Source: Pontibacter amylolyticus
GTDB lineage: Bacteria; Bacteroidota; Bacteroidia; Cytophagales; Hymenobacteraceae
DNA length: 64,000 nucleotides
Assembly: GCF_014638845.1 (NCBI RefSeq)
Contig: NZ_BMFP01000002.1
Coordinates: 638,373-702,372, forward strand
Reading direction: 5' to 3'
Each line of letters opens with the position of its first letter. The first letter of the stretch is position 1. Under the pieces are notes generated by a model, which was given only the letters and a program-made list of their open reading frames with translations, ran no database searches and was not told the DNA's origin. Of the stretch, positions 8,114 to 16,580 are shown piece by piece. The position numbers and the translations under genes are program-made.

Positions 8114-8683
8114 TTACTGAACGCTGGTGTCGAATGTGATGTCCACGTCCGTCTCGCCGGTGTTCTCGTTGCTGGTGCTGCTCTTGGTACCCGGCTGGTG
8201 CTTCAGCAGGATGCGTACCTTGCCTGTTCCGGTAGCAGTGGTAGTAGCCGTTGTTTCCAGGCCGATCGGACGGCCGTTGGCATCTTTATCAGTTTTGGTG
8301 AAGGTTACCAGACCCTGCGGGTTCGCAAAATAGAAGATCTCATGGGCAGTTCCCTCCTCACGGATGTCCGCTGTCAAGTCGTGCGTGTCGTGGTGATCGC
8401 CGTGCGCTTCCTCAGAGGCAAAGGCGATGGAACCGGTATACGTGGTGTTGGCACTGAGCACTAACTGATCTATCTCGGGAGCTTTGCCGCCCGGGCCGTC
8501 CAGGTCTTCCCAGGTAGCTGTAATTGGCTGTCCGCCATTGGCAGGTGTAAGTGTCAGGGTCACAGTCGTCACTACATCATGCTCGTGGTCCGGCTCCGGA
8601 TCTTTCTCGTCTTTACAAGCCGAAAAAGTAAGTGCGCTGCCCATTAGGAGAAAAGCGAGGTATGGTCTGAATGATTTTTTCAT
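8114..8683 (-). CDS. Lipoprotein linked to a TonB receptor, paralogue A (His-containing)
   Basis: A 189-residue lipoprotein (MKKSFRPYLAFLLMGS, lipobox LTFSAC) in the same family as its neighbour at 7284-7850. It differs in carrying histidines: EPDHEHDVV near the N-terminus and EEAHGDHHDTHD in the middle, which suggests binding of a transition metal. It starts 53 bases after the TonB receptor stop on the same strand, so cotranscription is likely. The role as an outer-membrane partner of the receptor is inferred from position. Confidence 0.82.
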   Translation of the reverse strand: MKKSFRPYLAFLLMGSALTFSACKDEKDPEPDHEHDVVTTVTLTLTPANGGQPITATWEDLDGPGGKAPEIDQLVLSANTTYTGSIAFASEEAHGDHHDTHDLTADIREEGTAHEIFYFANPQGLVTFTKTDKDANGRPIGLETTATTTATGTGKVRILLKHQPGTKSSTSNENTGETDVDITFDTSVQ

Positions 8684-8736
8684 GATAAATAAACTGTTTT
8701 AGGTTTAATTAATTGAATCTCTAAAAATAAAGGTGA

Positions 8737-11085
8737 CTACAGCGGGACCTTGATGCGGAACATGATCATGCGGCCCATCTCATCGGCAAAATACCGGAGA
8801 CGGTTCTGATAATCGCGGTAGCTGGTGTTGAGCAGGTTGCTGCCCACTATACCTAACTCCACCTGTTGCTTCCCGAACTGCAGGTTGGTGCCCGCCTCGG
8901 CGTGTAGTAGAAAGTAAGCATCAGGTGCCGCTAAAACAGGGTCCGACTGCGCATCAGAACGGCTCTGGCGACTCACATACAGCCCTCCCAGCGCCAGGTA
9001 GCTATCAGAGAGCCTGGAGGCACTCTTGTTCTCGAAGCTGTAGCGGAGGGTGTTGTCGGTGCGGCCAGGCGTAATGAAGGGCAGGTAACTGTCCGTTTCC
9101 CGGTTCTTGGCATATACCAGCGACGTTTTGTTGTTCAGCGTCAGCCGGTTGGTCAGAGCATAGTCGAAACTAAGGTCTGCTCCCCAGAACCGGGCATTGG
9201 CCTGCATGTACTCGGCCTGCAGGTAGGCGCCCCCTATACCCAAGGCGTAGTCTGGCAGTATCTGCAGGTATATGTAATTGTTGATGGTATTGTAATATAG
9301 ACTAAGCTCCCCGTTCAGGCGGAGGTTAGAATGGTAGTTGATCGTGGCCATCGTATTCACAGCGTCTTCCGACACCAGTTCCGGGTTGCCGCGCTCAAAA
9401 GAGGCCGCGCTGTTGTGCAGGCCGTTGGCGAATAACTCATACGAGTGCGGTGCACGGGAAGCGTAGCCCACGTTGGCACTCAGCGTGACGTGGTAGCCTA
9501 AATCGTAGAGTGCGCCGAGGCTGCCGGAAAAGTTGTGGAAGGTATAAGACGGGCGCAACACGCCCTCCGCAGTATCCCACCGCTTGATGTCGAGGGATTT
9601 GTTGTCGTAGCGGATGCCCGCCTCTAGCTGCAGGTTGTCCTTGCGCCATTTCTCCGCAACAAAGGCACCGATGGTGGTATTGAGGAAGTAAGGCAGCAGG
9701 GGCCTGGTGCCACCGGCGTAGGAGTTGTTCTGCCAGATAGTAGAGGCTCCCACGCTTCCGGAGATATTGGCAAACGGCTTGTGCTCCCATACCAGCTCGG
9801 TGGTGTGCGTCTGCAAGTCTAAATCCAGTTGCGGACGGTCTCCGGTATTACGGTGGCGGTCGTACTCCTGCCGGACGTTCTGCTGCAGTCCGTAGGTGAA
9901 CTGCAGCTCACCTAACTCGCCTGTCTGGTAGGAGGCTTTTGCCTTGAGCAGGTGGTGCGTCACATCCTGGTAAGGGCGGGCGATGGAATAAGTAAAGCTG
10001 CCCGTCTCCTCCGGCCGCTCCCGCCCGATGGCGTTGCCCAGATCTGTCAGGTTGCCGATGTGGGCCGAGGACAGAAAGCCCAGCTTAGTGTGGAAATAGC
10101 TGTAGTACAGTTCCGCCCCGAAGCGCTGCCGCTTATACCCCAGCATGGCTGCCAAGTTCTGCTCCTCAAAGCCAGTGTTGTCCAGGTTATACCTGGGAGC
10201 CTGCGCACTTCCCGCTTTCTTGACAGAGGTATGGAGGCGCCAGCTTAGCGGCAACTGCCGCAGCTTGCCCTCAGCCATGCCGGCCACTGTGCCCATGCGG
10301 TTGTTGGTGCTTCCTATCAGGGTAACCTCGCCCCTTATACCTGCAGAGTCTGGCAGTGCGCTGGGCTCTACCAGCACAATGCCCCCGATAGCGTCGGAGC
10401 CGTAGCGAACCCCAGCCGCGCCCTTGATCACCCGCATCTGCTGGGCGTTCAGCGGGTCAATTTCCGGGGCATGCTCGTTCCCCCACTGCTGCGACTCGTG
10501 CCGCACCCCGTTGTTCATGATCACGACGCGGTTACCAAACAGGCCGTGTATGACAGGCTTTGAAACAGTAGGGCCCGTTTGCACAGAGCTTACGCCCGTC
10601 AGCTTTTTGAGCGACTCGCCCAGCGAAAGACCGCGGGTTTCTTCCAGTTCGCGGCCCTGCAGCGTTTCGGTTGCCTGCGCCTGCTCCTGCAGACGCTCAC
10701 CCGTAATCACAACCTGCCTGAGCTGACGCGCATCGATGTGAAGCGATAGGTTACGCACGGTAGAGGCACTTAGCCTGAAGGACTGGCGCTCTTCCTCGTA
10801 CCCGATGTAGGTTACTTTCAGGGTATAGCTGCCGCGGCACAGGTGATGAAAGTGGTAGTTGCCGTACTCATCCGACAAAGTGCCCCGCTGCAGCTCTTCT
10901 ATGTAAATAGTAGCGCCAATCAGCGGCTCACGGGTGTCGTGGTCCAGCACCTTGCCCGAAAGGGTCAGGCCGCAGTCCTGCTCCGGATCTTCTCCGTCCA
11001 GGTATACCTGCTCCTGCGCCATTGCCACAGAAACTACCAACAGTAGCTGCCACAAAAGCGCTATAATGAATTTAAATCGGAACAC
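8737..11085 (-). CDS. TonB-dependent outer-membrane receptor, probably for a metal (ZnuD-like)
   Basis: A 782-residue receptor: signal peptide (about 1-23), a carboxypeptidase-like regulatory domain (about 35-120, GKVLDHDTREPLIGATIYIEE), a plug domain (about 125-240, VSSVQTGPTVSKPVIHGLFGNRVVIMNNG) and a 22-strand-type beta barrel to the C-terminus (ending MIMFRIKVPL). The plug segment RHESQQWGNEHAPEIDP and the barrel segment SYELFANGLHNSAASFERGNPEL resemble the ZnuD group of zinc receptors. Its neighbours, a His-rich exported protein and a His-containing lipoprotein, support metal uptake. Zinc is an inference. Confidence 0.88.
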   Translation of the reverse strand: MFRFKFIIALLWQLLLVVSVAMAQEQVYLDGEDPEQDCGLTLSGKVLDHDTREPLIGATIYIEELQRGTLSDEYGNYHFHHLCRGSYTLKVTYIGYEEERQSFRLSASTVRNLSLHIDARQLRQVVITGERLQEQAQATETLQGRELEETRGLSLGESLKKLTGVSSVQTGPTVSKPVIHGLFGNRVVIMNNGVRHESQQWGNEHAPEIDPLNAQQMRVIKGAAGVRYGSDAIGGIVLVEPSALPDSAGIRGEVTLIGSTNNRMGTVAGMAEGKLRQLPLSWRLHTSVKKAGSAQAPRYNLDNTGFEEQNLAAMLGYKRQRFGAELYYSYFHTKLGFLSSAHIGNLTDLGNAIGRERPEETGSFTYSIARPYQDVTHHLLKAKASYQTGELGELQFTYGLQQNVRQEYDRHRNTGDRPQLDLDLQTHTTELVWEHKPFANISGSVGASTIWQNNSYAGGTRPLLPYFLNTTIGAFVAEKWRKDNLQLEAGIRYDNKSLDIKRWDTAEGVLRPSYTFHNFSGSLGALYDLGYHVTLSANVGYASRAPHSYELFANGLHNSAASFERGNPELVSEDAVNTMATINYHSNLRLNGELSLYYNTINNYIYLQILPDYALGIGGAYLQAEYMQANARFWGADLSFDYALTNRLTLNNKTSLVYAKNRETDSYLPFITPGRTDNTLRYSFENKSASRLSDSYLALGGLYVSRQSRSDAQSDPVLAAPDAYFLLHAEAGTNLQFGKQQVELGIVGSNLLNTSYRDYQNRLRYFADEMGRMIMFRIKVPL

Positions 11086-11101
11086 AGTCTGTGCAAAGTT
11101 T

Positions 11102-11170
11102 AGGTATAAGGTATAGGCTACAGCCTAACGTTCACCCGCCAGTTGCAAAGCAACCACAGGTATAGGTATA
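11102..11170. repeat. Tandem AGGTATA motif cluster upstream of the TonB receptor
   Basis: AGGTATA starts at 11102 and 11109 (adjacent) and again at 11158 and 11164 (6-base period). This is one of the densest clusters of the window-wide motif and lies between the receptor gene and the His-rich gene. Confidence 0.8.
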
Positions 11171-11317
11171 GCCATCATGCCAGAAAAATAAACAGGAAAC
11201 CAGCAAGCACTGCCCATTGCCGCATCCGGGCAGTAGGTATGCAAAACTGATAGGCCAGTCCGTAAACAGGTGCCGGGAGAGGCGACACGCCGTAAGACTG
11301 GAAAAAGAACGGAAGGT

Positions 11318-11644
11318 TTAGCCGATTGTGGGCGGGCCGCGAAGTGTGAGGCGGGCAAAGGAGTTAAAAGCCGCATACTGGGTATACCGGGCGGTATACT
11401 CGGCGAGTGTAACAGGCGCCGTAAAGGTATAGACTGCGGTGGCGCTCTGGTAAGGCGCTCCGAACAAATCCTCTACCGGACAGTGGCTGTGCTTCTTCTC
11501 GACATGCGCGTTTTTCTGGTCGCCTGGGTGGCTGTGCGCCGTGTGGGCATGGCTGTGCAGGCTCAGCAGCAACTGGTCCGGCACCATGGCGCGCGTGAAC
11601 AGCAGCAGCAGAAAAAGGGCGATATATGTCGTGAACCGGTACAC
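11318..11644 (-). CDS. Small exported His-rich protein
   Basis: A 108-residue protein with an N-terminal hydrophobic segment (YIALFLLLLF) and then a run of histidine-rich motifs (HSHAHTAHSHPGDQ, HVEKKHSHCP), consistent with binding a transition metal outside the cytoplasm. No catalytic motif was recognised. It precedes the TonB receptor gene on the same strand, with about 230 bases between them. The likely start is the GTG at 11642-11644; no ATG gives a complete signal segment. Translation of this frame, not the overlapping frame ending at 11654, is favoured because of the signal segment. Confidence 0.7.
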   Translation of the reverse strand: MYRFTTYIALFLLLLFTRAMVPDQLLLSLHSHAHTAHSHPGDQKNAHVEKKHSHCPVEDLFGAPYQSATAVYTFTAPVTLAEYTARYTQYAAFNSFARLTLRGPPTIG

Positions 11645-11664
11645 CTATAAGCAAGGCTTTAAAA

Positions 11665-11672
11665 CAAAGATA
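11665..11672 (-). promoter_or_regulatory. Candidate -7 element for the His-rich/TonB locus
   Basis: Read on the minus strand, TATCTTTG matches TAnnTTTG exactly, about 20 bases before the GTG start. A good -33 TTTG at the usual distance is not present, which may mean that the promoter depends on a regulator. Confidence 0.4.
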
Positions 11673-11943
11673 GGATTTTTTTTGCCAATGTTACATGTAC
11701 GCACACAAGTATTGTGGGTTAAGCTGGGCAGAAGCCCGCACAGGAAATATGCCAAAACAGCCCGTGGCTATACCTGAAATTTTTCTGTAAGGCTGTTTTC
11801 CTGACATCATGTCACAATTAGGCAGCGAAGTTTCCTGTGGAACAGGATTTGAAAGCGCTTGGACAGAAAGACCGCCGTCCTTTTCAAAGGCATCGTTTTC
11901 GAAGACATCACTTATTAAAATATAGATTTTAAAAGTACAGCAC

Positions 11944-13767
11944 ATGGAAGAAAGAGGTAATATTTCGATTCACACCGAAAACATTTTCCCGATCATCAAG
12001 AAGTTCCTTTACTCCGACCACGAGATATTTCTGCGTGAGCTGGTGAGTAATGCCGTGGACGCCACCCAGAAAATGAAGCGCCTGTCCGCCATCGGCGAGT
12101 ACAAGGGCGATCTGGGCGAGCTGAAAGTGACGGTGAAAGTGGACAAAGACGCCAAGATCATCACCATTTCCGACAACGGTATCGGTATGACGGCCGAGGA
12201 GATCAAGAAGTACATCAACCAGATCGCCTTTTCAGGCGCCACTGAGTTTGTGGAGCGCTACAAAGACGCCGGTGAGCAGAACCAGATCATCGGTCAGTTC
12301 GGTCTGGGCTTCTACTCGGCCTTTATGGTGGCCGACCGTGTGGAGATCATCACCAAATCTTATAAAGAAGGTTCGGAAGCCGCTCACTGGACCTGCGACG
12401 GCAGCACCGAGTTTGCGATTGCCCCGGCGCACAAAGAAGACCAGGGAACGAACGTGATTCTCAACGTGGCTGCTGACTCGGAGGAGTTCCTGGAAACGGC
12501 CCGCATCCGCACCATCCTGGACAAATACTGCAAGTTCCTGCCAGTGCCGGTGGAGTTTGAGGGCGAGATCATCAACAACCCGAACCCGATCTGGACCAAG
12601 CAGCCTTCGGAGCTGACGGACGAGGATTACAAGAACTTCTACAAGGAGCTATACCCATTCTCGGAGGCGCCGCTGTTCTGGATTCACCTGAACGTGGACT
12701 ATCCGTTCAACCTGACCGGTATCCTTTACTTCCCGAAACTAAAGAATGACTTCGAGATACAGCGTAACAAGATCCAGCTCTACTCAAAGCAGGTGTTCAT
12801 TACCGACGAGGTGAAGGACGTGGTGCCGGAGTTCCTGATGCTGCTGCACGGGGTGATCGACTCGCCGGACATTCCGCTGAACGTGAGCCGCTCCTTCCTG
12901 CAGGCTGACTCCAACGTGAAGAAAATCAACACCTACATCACCAAAAAGGTAGCCGACAAGCTGAACGATATTTTCAAGAAGGACAGAGCCACCTTCGAGA
13001 CCAACTGGGACGACATCAACGTGTTCATCAAGTACGGCATGCTGAGCGACGACAAGTTCTATGAAAAGGCCAAGGACTTTGTGCTGCTGCAGAACACCGA
13101 GGCCAAGTACTATACCTTAGAGGAGTACAAGGCGCTGACGCAAGCCAACCAGACCGACAAGAACGGTCAGCTGGTGATGCTCTATACTACCGACGCCGAC
13201 AAGCAGCATGCCTTTGTGGAAGCCGCTCAGAACCGAAGCTACGATGTGCTCAAGTTGGACTCCATCATCGACAGCCACTTCATCGGTATGCTGGAGCAGA
13301 AGCTCGAGAAAACCTCGCTGAAGCGCGTTGACTCTGAAACGATCGGCAAGCTGATCGAGAAAGACGAAACCAAGGACAGTGTGCTGAACGATACGGAGAA
13401 GGAAGACCTGAAGAAGATCTACGAGACGGCGATCAATAACCAGAACATGCAGGTGGAAGTAGCGCCGCTGGCTCCGGATGATGCTCCGGTCATCATTACG
13501 TTGCCGGAATTCATGCGCCGCATGAAGGACATGAGCAAGAGCGGCGGTGGCGGTATGATGTTCATGGGCAACATGCCGGACACCTACAACGTGACCATCA
13601 ACGCGAACCACAGCATCAACCAGCGCATCCTTAAGGCAAAAGACGACAACAAGGAGCGCATCGCCCGTCAGGCCTTTGACTTGGCCCTGCTGTCGCAGAA
13701 CATGCTCTCCGGCTCGGCCCTGACGGCTTTTGTGAAGCGCAGCGTGGATTTGATCGACAAAGAATAA
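11944..13767 (+). CDS. htpG: HSP90-family chaperone HtpG
   Basis: A 607-residue cytoplasmic chaperone that refolds client proteins with ATP hydrolysis. The N-terminal GHKL ATPase domain is clear (ELVSNAVDATQKM near residue 28, SDNGIGMTAEEI, GQFGLGFYSAFMVAD). The middle domain holds SRSFLQADSNVKKI. The C-terminal dimerisation domain follows, ending VDLIDKE. Length is a little under the E. coli protein (about 624). It is a single gene with its own terminator, with TAGATTTT about 15-20 bases before the start as a weak -7 candidate. Confidence 0.97.
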   Translation: MEERGNISIHTENIFPIIKKFLYSDHEIFLRELVSNAVDATQKMKRLSAIGEYKGDLGELKVTVKVDKDAKIITISDNGIGMTAEEIKKYINQIAFSGATEFVERYKDAGEQNQIIGQFGLGFYSAFMVADRVEIITKSYKEGSEAAHWTCDGSTEFAIAPAHKEDQGTNVILNVAADSEEFLETARIRTILDKYCKFLPVPVEFEGEIINNPNPIWTKQPSELTDEDYKNFYKELYPFSEAPLFWIHLNVDYPFNLTGILYFPKLKNDFEIQRNKIQLYSKQVFITDEVKDVVPEFLMLLHGVIDSPDIPLNVSRSFLQADSNVKKINTYITKKVADKLNDIFKKDRATFETNWDDINVFIKYGMLSDDKFYEKAKDFVLLQNTEAKYYTLEEYKALTQANQTDKNGQLVMLYTTDADKQHAFVEAAQNRSYDVLKLDSIIDSHFIGMLEQKLEKTSLKRVDSETIGKLIEKDETKDSVLNDTEKEDLKKIYETAINNQNMQVEVAPLAPDDAPVIITLPEFMRRMKDMSKSGGGGMMFMGNMPDTYNVTINANHSINQRILKAKDDNKERIARQAFDLALLSQNMLSGSALTAFVKRSVDLIDKE

Positions 13768-13798
13768 CAGTAACTTTTCATAATTACACGTAACAGCA

Positions 13799-13835
13799 CA
13801 AAAGCGGCACCTGACTGGGTGTCGCTTTCGTTTTG
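13799..13835 (+). terminator. Terminator after htpG
   Basis: Stem AAAGCGGCAC with GTGTCGCTTT (one G-T pair), loop CTGACTGG, then CGTTTT. Confidence 0.75.
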
Positions 13836-13881
13836 AGGGGCTTTTGGTGAACTAAGGCGCCGGGCTTAAAGTTATAGGGAC

Positions 13882-13913
13882 TATACCTGCCAGGTCGGTT
13901 GTTGGCAGGTATA
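13882..13913. repeat. Hairpin made of two opposed AGGTATA motifs
   Basis: TATACCTGCCA (13882-13892) and TGGCAGGTATA (13903-13913) form a perfect 11-bp stem with a 10-base loop. There is no T-run after it. It sits 85 bases before the MORN-like lipoprotein gene. Confidence 0.7.
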
Positions 13914-13997
13914 TGATTTATCTGCATATTTACGTTACCTTAAACAAGGTATAGCTTTTTGGAAACAACAGAAGTGCATTTATCTGAACGAAAACAC

Positions 13998-14900
13998 ATG
14001 AGGCACACGCTTTATCTTGTCGGGTTTGTTTTATCTGTGATGCTGGGAGTTGCGGCTTGCAAACCCCGGGCCTACAACAGCGACTACAACCTGAGCCGGG
14101 CTGCCGAAAAGCAGAGTGCCAAAGCCGAAACCATCGCTTTAGCCGACACGGCCAAGCCAACGGTGCAGATAGGCGACTCCCTGGACAAAGTAGAGGAAAA
14201 ACAACCGAAGAAGCGCAAGAAGAAAGCCGATAAACGTTACTTCATGGGCGACCGAGTAGCCCGTGGCTTCGTGAAGACGGGCGGCCGCGGCCCCCGGGAG
14301 GTGATCGAATCCTTCAGCTATCTGGTGGATTTTCAGCAGCCTGACCCTTATGCCCCTGACAAGTACTATTACGATACCAAGCGGCGCAAACTCTACAAAA
14401 CACGTGGCGAACTGAACCCGGAGCAGCACAAAGTACTGCACGGCCCTTACAAGAAAGAACAGGCCGGTGAGGTGATCGAAGAAGGCTACTTTTATGTCGG
14501 CACCAAACACCTGCGGTGGGAGCGTTACAACCGCGATGGGATTTTATTGGCAAAGGAGCATTTTGAGAAGGGCTATTTGCGCGATGCCGTGGTGAAGTAT
14601 TACCCAGGCACTAAAAAGATAAAAGAAGTGATTCCTTATGCCTATGGAGAGGTGCAGGGTACCTACTACCGCTTCTATGAAAACGGGCAGCTCGAGTGGA
14701 TGGGGCAATACCAGAAGGGCCGTAAAGTAGGCCTCTGGGTGAAGCACTTCGATTTCAGGGCCCGTCGCCAGTACGAGTACCAGTACCCCAAAACCCCTTA
14801 CGAACCAAAGGCAGAGCCAGTCTTGGTGAAGCAGTACGACCGCCACGGCACCCTCATTTACGAGAAAGACAAGCTAGACAAGCGGGCCTCGAGTCGTTAA
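13998..14900 (+). CDS. Lipoprotein with YwqK/MORN-variant repeats
   Basis: A 300-residue lipoprotein: signal MRHTLYLVGFVLSVML, lipobox GVAAC (Cys20), then a basic linker rich in Lys (QPKKRKKK). The C-terminal half has MORN-variant repeats of the kind called 'YwqK family antitoxin' (GPYKKEQ..GEVIEEGYFY, GTYYRFYENGQLEWMGQYQKGRKVGLW). The ATG at 13998 is preferred over an upstream TTG (13959), since it places the signal peptide at the N-terminus. The antitoxin label is from annotation of relatives; an exported lipoprotein is unlikely to be one. Function unknown. Its stop overlaps the convergent yraN stop in a shared TTAA. Confidence 0.8.
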   Translation: MRHTLYLVGFVLSVMLGVAACKPRAYNSDYNLSRAAEKQSAKAETIALADTAKPTVQIGDSLDKVEEKQPKKRKKKADKRYFMGDRVARGFVKTGGRGPREVIESFSYLVDFQQPDPYAPDKYYYDTKRRKLYKTRGELNPEQHKVLHGPYKKEQAGEVIEEGYFYVGTKHLRWERYNRDGILLAKEHFEKGYLRDAVVKYYPGTKKIKEVIPYAYGEVQGTYYRFYENGQLEWMGQYQKGRKVGLWVKHFDFRARRQYEYQYPKTPYEPKAEPVLVKQYDRHGTLIYEKDKLDKRASSR

Positions 14901-15259
14901 TGAAAAGCGTCTTCGATGTGGAACAGCTCCGGCGGGTTGCTCATCGTGACGGCGATGATATCGAAGCGGATGTCTTCCTGCCAGCCTATCTTTGAAATGT
15001 ATGAGTCCGCTGCGTTCAGAATCATGCGTTGTTTACGGCGGTTCACAAACTCCTCCGGGTATCCAAAGCTGTCGTTGGTTCGGGTTTTCACTTCTACAAA
15101 CACCAATACCTCGTTTTGGTGGGCAATGATGTCGAGTTCGGCTTTGCCCATGCGCAGGTTGCGCTGCAGAATGCGGTAGCCTTTCTGGTGCAACAGTTCG
15201 CAGGCCAGGTCTTCGCCGTTGGCGCCGGTAGAGAGGTGGGGTGCTTGCGGTGTCATCAT
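14897..15259 (-). CDS. YraN family protein (UPF0102), nuclease-like
   Basis: A 120-residue protein of the YraN/UPF0102 family, a predicted endonuclease fold of the Holliday-junction resolvase type. The conserved parts are visible: GANGEDLACELLHQKGYRILQRNLR, AELDIIA and VFVEVKTR (the E-x-K active-site core). The role in DNA processing is inferred from the fold. The ATG at 15257-15259 gives the usual start; the frame is open to another ATG at 15301, which would add 14 unusual residues. It is convergent with the lipoprotein gene, sharing four bases at the stop codons. Confidence 0.88.
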   Translation of the reverse strand: MMTPQAPHLSTGANGEDLACELLHQKGYRILQRNLRMGKAELDIIAHQNEVLVFVEVKTRTNDSFGYPEEFVNRRKQRMILNAADSYISKIGWQEDIRFDIIAVTMSNPPELFHIEDAFH

Positions 15260-15428
15260 AAGTGACTTAAACTTATAATGGCGGCAGGCGGTTTTATCCA
15301 TAACAGCCTGAGTTGCCGTTTGCGTATGCCCTTGGGCGGCCGTATCTTTGTTGAAAATTAAGGGTAAAGTGGCCTGGCCGGCCTAAAAGCCAGCTGAAAG
15401 CTATACCTGGCAAGAAGGGAGAAAAGAC

Positions 15429-16145
15429 GTGTCACAGAACAAAACCATACAATTTGAGCACCTGGGGCTGATCGATTACAAAGAGGCCTGGGATTATCAG
15501 GACAAGCTCTTTACAGGTATACTGGATATGAAAGCCCGTAACCGAACGGCGGCTCCCGAAGCACAGGAGGTGACGCCCAACTACCTGCTTTTCTGCTCGC
15601 ATCCGCACGTCTATACCCTGGGCAAGAGCGGGCACGAGTCCAATTTGCTGATCAACGAAGAGGGGCTCAAGGCCAAAGGCGCCACCTTCTACAAGATCAA
15701 CCGCGGCGGCGACATCACCTACCATGGCCCGGGGCAGATCGTAGGCTACCCGATTCTGGACCTGGACCACTTCTTTACCGACATCCACAAGTACCTGCGT
15801 TTTCTGGAAGAGGCGATCATCCTGACCCTGAAAGACTACGGTATAGAAGCCGGCCGTATATCGGGTCTCACCGGCGTATGGCTGGACCACGTGGAGCAAA
15901 AGAACCCGCGCAAGATCTGCGCCATGGGCGTGAAGTGCAGCCGCTGGGTGACCATGCACGGTTTCGCCTTCAACATCAACACCGATTTAGATTATTTTAA
16001 TAACATCGTACCCTGCGGCATTACCGACAAGCAGGTAACGTCGCTGGCAAAAGAGCTGGGCCGCGAATTGCCGATGGCAGAAGTAGAGGAAAAACTCCTG
16101 GGCCACCTGGCTACCCTATTCGAGGCAAGCATTACAAAAGATTAA
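15429..16145 (+). CDS. lipB: Lipoyl(octanoyl) transferase LipB
   Basis: A 238-residue cytoplasmic enzyme that moves the octanoyl group from ACP to lipoyl domains, the first step of lipoate assembly. The active-site pair is present with the standard spacing of 34 residues: Lys162 in KICAMG and Cys196 in IVPCGITDK. The RGGDITYHGPGQ and TMHGFAFNIN motifs are also clear. The start is a GTG at 15429. An insertion of about 20 residues in the N-terminal part (KARNRTAAPEAQEVTPNY) is common in Bacteroidota. The next gene begins directly after the stop codon, so the two are cotranscribed. Confidence 0.95.
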   Translation: MSQNKTIQFEHLGLIDYKEAWDYQDKLFTGILDMKARNRTAAPEAQEVTPNYLLFCSHPHVYTLGKSGHESNLLINEEGLKAKGATFYKINRGGDITYHGPGQIVGYPILDLDHFFTDIHKYLRFLEEAIILTLKDYGIEAGRISGLTGVWLDHVEQKNPRKICAMGVKCSRWVTMHGFAFNINTDLDYFNNIVPCGITDKQVTSLAKELGRELPMAEVEEKLLGHLATLFEASITKD

Positions 16146-16550
16146 ATGAAGAAGGACATAGATTTCACCCCGGTGCAGGGTGTGGCCGTGGCCATCGCTT
16201 TCACAGGCGAGACGCCGGAGGAACGCACCTGGAACGTATACCTGATCAACAACAACAGCGTGGCCCTCGACAGCGTGTTTGTCACCTCCAAAGGCTACGG
16301 CATCATAAAGGACGAAGAGGTGAAAACCTCCGTGCTGCGGCACATGTTTGAGCGTGTGGAGGCCAAAAGCTTTGTGCAGGTGGAAGTAATTGATCCGTCG
16401 GTCTTCAAGCTCAACAACGAGTACTGGGTGAGCTACTACATCGATGGCAAGATCTATGACAAGCGCTTTGTTTTCGTGCCCGACTCGATCACCGATGAGC
16501 ACCTCATCGACATCAGCATGCTGCAAATGCAGGGTGTATTGCATTCTTAA
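16146..16550 (+). CDS. Conserved Bacteroidota protein of unknown function
   Basis: A 134-residue soluble protein with no signal or membrane segment. The ATG follows the lipB stop with no gap. Motifs seen: TWNVYLINNNSVALDSVFVTSKGYG and VFKLNNEYWVSYYIDGKIYDKRFVFVPDSI. Relatives are found next to lipB in related genomes to my knowledge and are sometimes mislabelled as a phenylalanyl-tRNA synthetase subunit; no synthetase motif is present. A beta-rich fold is likely from the alternating pattern. Function unknown. Confidence 0.75.
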   Translation: MKKDIDFTPVQGVAVAIAFTGETPEERTWNVYLINNNSVALDSVFVTSKGYGIIKDEEVKTSVLRHMFERVEAKSFVQVEVIDPSVFKLNNEYWVSYYIDGKIYDKRFVFVPDSITDEHLIDISMLQMQGVLHS

Positions 16551-16580
16551 GGTATAGCCTCCTAAATTTTCACCCTGACC

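Noticed and set aside
13959-13997. TTG start giving a longer MORN-like lipoprotein
   Set aside because: The ATG at 13998 puts the lipoprotein signal at the N-terminus, so the extension is not credible.
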